A stretch of DNA of 5,335 bases from assembly GCA_030837305.1 (NCBI GenBank), contig JAUPKT010000518.1, forward strand, positions 1-5,335, in the 5' to 3' direction. Shown here piece by piece: positions 1-5,335 of the stretch (position 1 is the stretch's first letter; each line of letters begins with the position of its first letter). This DNA comes from Thermodesulfobacteriota bacterium. Its GTDB lineage: Bacteria; Desulfobacterota; Desulfomonilia; Desulfomonilales; Desulfomonilaceae. Under the pieces are notes generated by a model, which saw only the letters and a list, made by a program, of their open reading frames with translations, made no database searches and had not been told where the DNA came from. The translations under genes and the position numbers were made by a program.

Positions 1-1175
1 ATCCCGCTCTTGTTGCCCCCATGCTCCACACCTTCCCGCACACCCTCCAGAACCCGGCGGGGATGCAGCAAACGAGGCGGCAACGTGCCGGCGTAATCAG
101 GCGGCGCAAAACAAAAAACATCTGTATTGAAAATCAGTTCGGATCCCAGACCAGTTCCGAACGGATCTCTGTTGACCCCTACGATTCCTGTGAGAGCCCC
201 ACCATAGGGATCGAGTGCTGAAGGTGAATTATGCGTCTCAACCTTCATGACGATGTTCCAGTCATCGTCGAACTTGATGACGCCGGCATTGTCCTTGAAC
301 ACTGACAAACAGTAGTCGTCGTCGCCACGCTCTCGGCGGATGCGCTCAGTCGCGGCCTGAATATACGTAGAAAAAAGTCCGTCAATGCGGGAATGCTCAG
401 AGCCCTCCCAATAGTCTATGGTTGCGTTGAAAATCTTGTGCTTGCAGTGTTCCGACCACGTTTGGGCCAGCACCTCGAGTTCACAATCGGTAATTTCATG
501 CCCCAATCCCAGGAGTGTTCGCTTGCGACGAAAGTCTTGGGTACGAAAAAAATCCCTGATCGTGACCATCTCCTGAAGATTCAGAGCGAGGACGCCCTCC
601 CTGCTGAGGCGCATCAACTCGTCATCCGATATTTCAAGATCAATCCTTCGTATCGCGATTTTCGCTTTCTGGGTTACCCGGGGCACGGTGAGATCCAGAC
701 GGTTTTGGCCGGGATCATAGACATGCCATGTCTGGATGAGATCATTTGCCAGCATATCTCTGGCCAACGATTCAACCTCATTGAGCGACAGGTTTCCCCG
801 AATGAAATACAGTTTGCGTGAGTAAACACCCTCGTCAGGCCCGAAATGAATGTCCAAGGTACGCTGAATGGCTTCTCGAGCCGTGCGAGCAACATTGTCC
901 GTCACGCCCGGCCTGAAACCGACTTCAATGACCCGGTCATACGGGATTTCAATGGCCTCGTTGATTGACACGTCCTGTATTACAGGGTCTTGGAAGACCT
1001 CGTCGGCAATCAGTTGGAGTTCGGCCTTGGTCATGTCACGGTCGATAACGTATGCATCTGCAACACGTATGTCATCGGTTCTGATCCCGAGATGGAGAGC
1101 AGCCCGAGATTGTATCTTTCTCCCCACCGGATCCGGCACGTCCGGTTTGAGACATACTTCCAATCGATGAGTCAT
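1..1175 (-). CDS. purL: Phosphoribosylformylglycinamidine synthase with fused N-terminal PurS-like modules (partial, N-terminal 391 residues)
   Basis: This enzyme makes FGAM from FGAR, glutamine-derived ammonia and ATP, the fourth step of cytosolic de novo purine synthesis. The frame stays open from the ATG at 1175 to the left edge, giving 391 codons; the C-terminus lies outside. Residues 4-73 and 79-155 both look like PurS (LEVCLKPDVPDPVGR and IEVGFRPGVTDNVAR), so two PurS-like modules sit in tandem before the synthase. Residues 178-213 match the PurL linker (EGVLALNLQEM), 239-247 are the signature TWSEHCKHK with the conserved His243, 309-340 hold the ATP-binding segment (KVETHNSPSALDPYGG, VNRDPFGTG), and 385-391 are HGGNKSG. 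Typical PurL proteins read HNHPSA and end this block with GARP, so this is a divergent clade. No glutaminase domain is visible; PurQ may be separate or further downstream. It follows the acyl-CoA synthetase gene after 31 bases. Family assignment is firm; the exact subunit architecture is inferred. Confidence 0.93.
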   Translation of the reverse strand, partial: MTHRLEVCLKPDVPDPVGRKIQSRAALHLGIRTDDIRVADAYVIDRDMTKAELQLIADEVFQDPVIQDVSINEAIEIPYDRVIEVGFRPGVTDNVARTAREAIQRTLDIHFGPDEGVYSRKLYFIRGNLSLNEVESLARDMLANDLIQTWHVYDPGQNRLDLTVPRVTQKAKIAIRRIDLEISDDELMRLSREGVLALNLQEMVTIRDFFRTQDFRRKRTLLGLGHEITDCELEVLAQTWSEHCKHKIFNATIDYWEGSEHSRIDGLFSTYIQAATERIRRERGDDDYCLSVFKDNAGVIKFDDDWNIVMKVETHNSPSALDPYGGALTGIVGVNRDPFGTGLGSELIFNTDVFCFAPPDYAGTLPPRLLHPRRVLEGVREGVEHGGNKSG

Positions 1176-1182
1176 GCTTTGT

Positions 1183-1187
1183 CCCTC
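1183..1187 (-). promoter_or_regulatory. Ribosome binding site deciding the purL start
   Basis: GAGGG on the minus strand lies 7 bases before the ATG at 1175. A second in-frame ATG at 1193 would add six residues (MREGQS), but only A-rich sequence precedes it and it lies just 13 bases from the end of the upstream gene. PurS-like similarity begins about three residues after the 1175 start, which also favours it. Confidence 0.65.
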
Positions 1188-1206
1188 GCGCATGCTTTTC
1201 TATTTT

Positions 1207-3309
1207 CTAATCCCCTAAAAAGATTCGCGCATCCACTGCCGTTGCGCCATCAGGCGAGACAATGAGAGGATTAATATCTATAGACTGAATATGGTCAAAA
1301 TTGATCATGAGGTCCGCCACCCTCATAATCGCATCCCTCAGAGCGACACGGTCGATGGGCGAACGGCCCCTCACCCCGAAGAAGATCTCGGAGCCGGGGA
1401 GTTCATCGATCATTTCGTCGATTTCCGCAAGACTCAATGGAGCCATTCTGAGAATTACCTTGGCAAATATTTCCACGAAGAGCCCGCCGTGTCCGAGGAG
1501 CACCATCGGGCCAAAACTGTGATCTCGTTTGCCTCCCACAATGAGTTCGTATGAATCAACTCGACGCGGAACCATTTTCTGTATCAACAGAGCCGGTGAA
1601 TCCGCTTGTGTGCCGACGGCGAATCGCTCAAACATTGAACCACACGCGTCTCGCAGTGCATCAAGATTCGCGAGGTCCAGCATAACCCCGCCTTTGTCCG
1701 ACTTGTGGGACAGGTGACGGGAGACAACTTTCACTGCGTAAGGTCCATCGACATGCTGCGGCACGTCGCGGAGGTCATCGAGCTGCCGGATTAACTTCAT
1801 GGGCGGAGTCGTGAATCCTGCTGAGGTAATGATATTCAGGGCCTCGTCGAGGGAGGGCGAACGCTTCTCATGCCCGCAGTGAGTGAGGCACTGGGAAATG
1901 GTTGATCTGTCGGGAACAGGGGTCGGCACGGCTGGTGTATGTTCCGCGCTGACGAAACTGCGGCGCTGGGAATAGCGTATGGCCGAATCCAATGCCCGCA
2001 CTGCTCGATCGGGATTCATGAAAAAAGGAAAGTTGAACTCTTGGTGAAGCCTGGAGATTTCGAAGGGTTCAGTGGTTACGCACAGGGCAATCGGCTTGTG
2101 ATATTCCCGGGACAACGCCGCCACCGATCGCAAGAGTTGGCGTGACGCCTCCCCTTCAACGGCTGCAAAGTAGGTAATCAGCATGAGCACCCCATCGACG
2201 CCGTCTTGTTCGAGAGTGCGACGAACGATTTTTACATACACCTCAAAATCAAAGAGATCTCCCAAGTCCAACGGGTTCGCCAGCTTTATGACATCCGCGC
2301 GCACCTGCGTGCGGATTTCCTGCAACAATTCCTGCCCCAAAGGGGGAAGTTCGAAGCCGTAGGTAAAAGCCGCGTCGGCAGCTATCACTGCATGGCCCCC
2401 GGACCGTGAGATGATGGCGAGTTTTCTTCCCTGCATTACAGGAAGCTGAAAGACCTTCACAAAGTCCAAGAAGGACTGCATATCGCGCAAACGAACGATG
2501 CCGGATTGATGTAGGGCCGCATCCACAACCTGATCGTCGTTGGCCAATGCATCCGTGTGGGACTGTGCAACTGCCGCACTGAGAGGACCAATATTGGCCT
2601 TATGCACCACAATGGGTTTGGAAGAGCGCCGGCCTATTTCGCTGAGACGCCGACCATCGTTCATGGATTCCACATAGAGACAGATAATGTTCGTTTCGGG
2701 ATCTTCCGTCAGATATTCAACCACATCATTCTCATCCACGTTTATCTTGTTTCCTATGGAGGCAAATTTGCTGTACCCGAGCTGTTCGCTGTCGAACATG
2801 TTCAGAAAGGTCAACGCGACCCCGCCGCTTTGCGCCACTATGCCGACGCCCCCTTTTCGGAACACGTTTCTCAGTCGTGCAAAAGGCGTCACAAACCCGT
2901 TTGACGAGTTCATGAGCCCGATACAATTGGGCCCGACAAAGCGGACATTGTATCTCCGGGCGATGTCTCTCAATTGAGCGCCCAGGTTCTGTCCGGTATC
3001 GCTATATTCCCCAAAGCCGCCGCTCTCTATGACGGCGCGAGTGATCCCCTTCTGTGCGCACTTTTCGAGTATGGCGGGAACTGTCTTGGCCGGAGTCAGA
3101 ATGATGGCGAGATCAATGGGATCCGTGATTTCGTCGAGGTCCTTGTGGATCTTTCTTCCCAACATGGTGCCCCCTTCGATTCCCACGAGGTGAATAACTC
3201 CGTCATAGCCAAATTCAAGAAGGTTGCGGGCGATTTCTTTACCGAGATTGCGCGGGACGGTGGAGACCCCGAAAACGACCACGGAGGATGGATAGAAAAG
3301 AGCCTTCAT
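1207..3309 (-). CDS. ADP-forming acetate/acyl-CoA synthetase, fused alpha-beta subunits (NDP-forming acyl-CoA ligase family)
   Basis: The family interconverts acyl-CoA + ADP + phosphate with acid + CoA + ATP in the cytosol; in anaerobes it usually conserves energy from acetyl-CoA or other acyl-CoAs. The 700 residues carry the whole fused architecture. An N-terminal CoA-binding Rossmann domain (about 1-130) ends in VGPNCIGLMN. Two succinyl-CoA-ligase-like domains follow (about 150-290 and 295-445), with the AQSGG loop at 159-163 and the candidate phosphorylated His251 in QSHTDALAND. A proline-rich linker (about 455-470) leads to a C-terminal ATP-grasp domain (about 475-700) with the second conserved His535 in HKSDKGGV, then GPMVLLGHGG and DINPLIV, ending AVDARIFLGD. 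Both transfer histidines are kept, so it is probably active, but the residue after SHT is Asp253 where Gly is usual. There is no C-terminal acetyltransferase domain, unlike E. coli PatZ. The ATG has AGGAG at 3316-3320, six bases away. It starts 16 bases after galE. The substrate cannot be told from sequence. Confidence 0.9.
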   Translation of the reverse strand: MKALFYPSSVVVFGVSTVPRNLGKEIARNLLEFGYDGVIHLVGIEGGTMLGRKIHKDLDEITDPIDLAIILTPAKTVPAILEKCAQKGITRAVIESGGFGEYSDTGQNLGAQLRDIARRYNVRFVGPNCIGLMNSSNGFVTPFARLRNVFRKGGVGIVAQSGGVALTFLNMFDSEQLGYSKFASIGNKINVDENDVVEYLTEDPETNIICLYVESMNDGRRLSEIGRRSSKPIVVHKANIGPLSAAVAQSHTDALANDDQVVDAALHQSGIVRLRDMQSFLDFVKVFQLPVMQGRKLAIISRSGGHAVIAADAAFTYGFELPPLGQELLQEIRTQVRADVIKLANPLDLGDLFDFEVYVKIVRRTLEQDGVDGVLMLITYFAAVEGEASRQLLRSVAALSREYHKPIALCVTTEPFEISRLHQEFNFPFFMNPDRAVRALDSAIRYSQRRSFVSAEHTPAVPTPVPDRSTISQCLTHCGHEKRSPSLDEALNIITSAGFTTPPMKLIRQLDDLRDVPQHVDGPYAVKVVSRHLSHKSDKGGVMLDLANLDALRDACGSMFERFAVGTQADSPALLIQKMVPRRVDSYELIVGGKRDHSFGPMVLLGHGGLFVEIFAKVILRMAPLSLAEIDEMIDELPGSEIFFGVRGRSPIDRVALRDAIMRVADLMINFDHIQSIDINPLIVSPDGATAVDARIFLGD

Positions 3310-3325
3310 TCTTGTCTCCTATAGA

Positions 3326-4318
3326 TCAGGCGTGGTAGCCGTTTGGGTGTTTGGAAAACCACGCCACTACTTCGCCGACAACAGCATCGATGTGAGACCT
3401 CTTGGGCGTCCAATTGAGGATCCGTTGCGCTTCACGGGCATCGGCAACAAGTTCCGGGGGATCTCCTGCCCTTCGTGGGCCAAGAGCAGGGTGTATCGTA
3501 CGCCCAAGAACACGACCCACTGCGTCGACAATCTCCTTATTGGATAATCCGATTCCTGTGCCCAAGTTGACTCGTATCAAAGGCTCTCGATCCAACATGT
3601 CCAGGGCCTTCAGATGGGCTTCTGCCAAATCTGTAACGTGGATGTAATCCCGGATGCAGGTACCGTCCGGCGTGGGATAGTCGCTCCCAAAAAGAGTAAA
3701 TTTTTTTTGAATACCCAGAGCATAACGCACCACAGTGGGAATCAAGTGAGTTTCAGGGTTGTGGTCCTCCCCCAAATCATGCGACGGTTCACAACCCGCT
3801 GCATTGAAGTAGCGCAATGCGGCTGAGCGGATGCCGTAAGCCGCCTGATAGTCCTCGAGCATCCACTCGATTGCCAGCTTGCTTCGCCCATACGGAGAAA
3901 TCGGTTGTTTTGTGTGGTTTTCTCCGATGGGAAGCGAATCAGGGACGCCGTAGACGGCGCAGGTCGAGGAAAAGATAACTTTTTGGTGCCCTGTGGCCCG
4001 CATTGCTTCCAACATGTTGAACGCCGCAATTACGTTGTTCTGGTAATAGTGGGCGGGCTTTTCCACGGACTCGCCCACCAGACAGCTTGCAGCAAAATGT
4101 AGTATCCCGTCGTATCTGTTTTCAAAAAGGTGTGACTCGAATCCGCTTCTGTCCATGAGATCCGTATGGACGAAGCGCTGAGACCGCACGGCGCCGAGAT
4201 GACCCTTGGAAAGATTGTCCATAATGGTCACGTGGAAACCCCGGTTAACGGCATGAAGGGCAAAATGTGATCCCACATAGCCTGCGCCTCCTATGACAAG
4301 GAGTTTGCTTTTTCTCAC
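3326..4318 (-). CDS. galE: UDP-glucose 4-epimerase
   Basis: This NAD-dependent cytosolic enzyme interconverts UDP-glucose and UDP-galactose, feeding the Leloir pathway and precursors of lipopolysaccharide or exopolysaccharide. The 330 residues are the usual length for an extended short-chain dehydrogenase. The NAD-binding GGAGYVGSH is at 10-18, the adenine-ribose region MDNLSKG at 33-39, FAASCLVGESVEKP at 75-88, the catalytic FSSTCAVYG at 116-124 (Thr119 candidate), and the YxxxK pair Tyr143/Lys147 in SPYGRSK. Substrate-site motifs RYFNAAG (169-175), ETHLIP (189-194) and RAGDPPELVAD (283-293) follow, with a C-terminal HPNGY. Leu290 lies where E. coli GalE has the gate Tyr299, so a wider pocket able to take UDP-GlcNAc/GalNAc is possible. 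The start is GTG; an in-frame TGA at 4337-4339 rules out anything longer. It is the first gene of the three-gene minus-strand cluster. Confidence 0.95.
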   Translation of the reverse strand: MRKSKLLVIGGAGYVGSHFALHAVNRGFHVTIMDNLSKGHLGAVRSQRFVHTDLMDRSGFESHLFENRYDGILHFAASCLVGESVEKPAHYYQNNVIAAFNMLEAMRATGHQKVIFSSTCAVYGVPDSLPIGENHTKQPISPYGRSKLAIEWMLEDYQAAYGIRSAALRYFNAAGCEPSHDLGEDHNPETHLIPTVVRYALGIQKKFTLFGSDYPTPDGTCIRDYIHVTDLAEAHLKALDMLDREPLIRVNLGTGIGLSNKEIVDAVGRVLGRTIHPALGPRRAGDPPELVADAREAQRILNWTPKRSHIDAVVGEVVAWFSKHPNGYHA

Positions 4319-4327
4319 GGGAGAGTT

Positions 4328-4335
4328 CTCCTCCT
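4328..4335 (-). promoter_or_regulatory. Strong Shine-Dalgarno sequence for the galE GTG start
   Basis: The minus strand reads AGGAGGAG ending nine bases before the GTG at 4318. An in-frame TGA immediately upstream (4337-4339) excludes a longer protein, and no ATG lies early in the frame before the NAD-binding motif. A near-perfect ribosome site may offset the weaker GTG codon. The spacer is slightly long. Confidence 0.75.
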
Positions 4336-4382
4336 TTCAGCACTGTCCGACTTACCAATTGTGGTGACGAGGGTGCCCCGAA

Positions 4383-4411
4383 TGCGTAGACGATCATTTC
4401 CGACTGGTCAA
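4383..4411 (-). promoter_or_regulatory. Second, weaker candidate promoter for galE
   Basis: The minus strand has TTGACC (4406-4411), five of six matches to the -35 consensus, and 17 bases later TACGCA (4383-4388), which matches the -10 consensus at only two positions. Initiation would fall near 4376, about 58 bases before the start codon. It is either a secondary start point or a chance -35 match; the upstream candidate has the better -10. Confidence 0.25.
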
Positions 4412-4416
4412 GGCCC

Positions 4417-5335
<919 letters not shown>

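Noticed and set aside
393..821. 142-codon plus-strand open frame inside the purL region, and smaller plus-strand frames at 21-221, 868-1170 and 990-1265
   Set aside because: They lie antisense to the purL frame, which is open throughout and carries strong PurL motifs; the plus-strand products match no family I recognise.
2557..2904. Plus-strand frames of 60-116 codons within 1291-3324
   Set aside because: All are antisense to the intact 700-residue acyl-CoA synthetase, overlap one another and show no domain.

Overview
The window is an ordinary, gene-dense piece of bacterial chromosome with four protein genes and one divergent promoter region. Three genes run leftward on the minus strand as a tight cluster: a UDP-glucose 4-epimerase (galE, 3326-4318), a 700-residue ADP-forming acetate/acyl-CoA synthetase (1207-3309), and the N-terminal 391 residues of a phosphoribosylformylglycinamidine synthase (purL, 1-1175, cut by the left edge). 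The enolase gene (eno) runs rightward from 4562 and is cut by the right edge after 258 codons. No RNA gene, mobile element, CRISPR array, phage gene or defence system is visible.

The likely source is a strictly anaerobic or syntrophic bacterium of the former Deltaproteobacteria (Desulfobacterota, for example a Syntrophobacter- or Desulfomonile-like lineage). Two things suggest this. The FGAM synthase carries PurS-like sequence fused at its N-terminus and an active-site variant (HNSPSALDPYGG, VNRDPFGTG) that I associate with that group. The fused NDP-forming acyl-CoA synthetase is a family abundant in syntrophs and sulfate reducers. This is inference from protein character, not a database match, and the genus cannot be named.

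Layout from left to right: 1-1175 purL (minus, partial); 1176-1206 a 31-base gap; 1207-3309 acyl-CoA synthetase (minus); 3310-3325 a 16-base gap with a strong ribosome site; 3326-4318 galE (minus, GTG start); 4319-4561 a 243-base divergent intergenic region with one good and one weaker candidate promoter for the minus-strand cluster, a weak candidate for eno, and two short inverted repeats; 4562-5335 eno (plus, partial).

The three minus-strand genes are probably co-transcribed, because the gaps are short, each gene has a Shine-Dalgarno sequence and no terminator-like hairpin lies between them. Their functions (sugar-nucleotide supply for surface polysaccharide, ATP production from acyl-CoA, purine synthesis) do not form one pathway, so this looks like a housekeeping neighbourhood. 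I found no convincing new system. The points most worth a second look are the tandem PurS-like modules on PurL, its altered ATP-site motif, the SHTD variant at the phospho-histidine of the synthetase, and the palindrome on the -35 box of the galE promoter.
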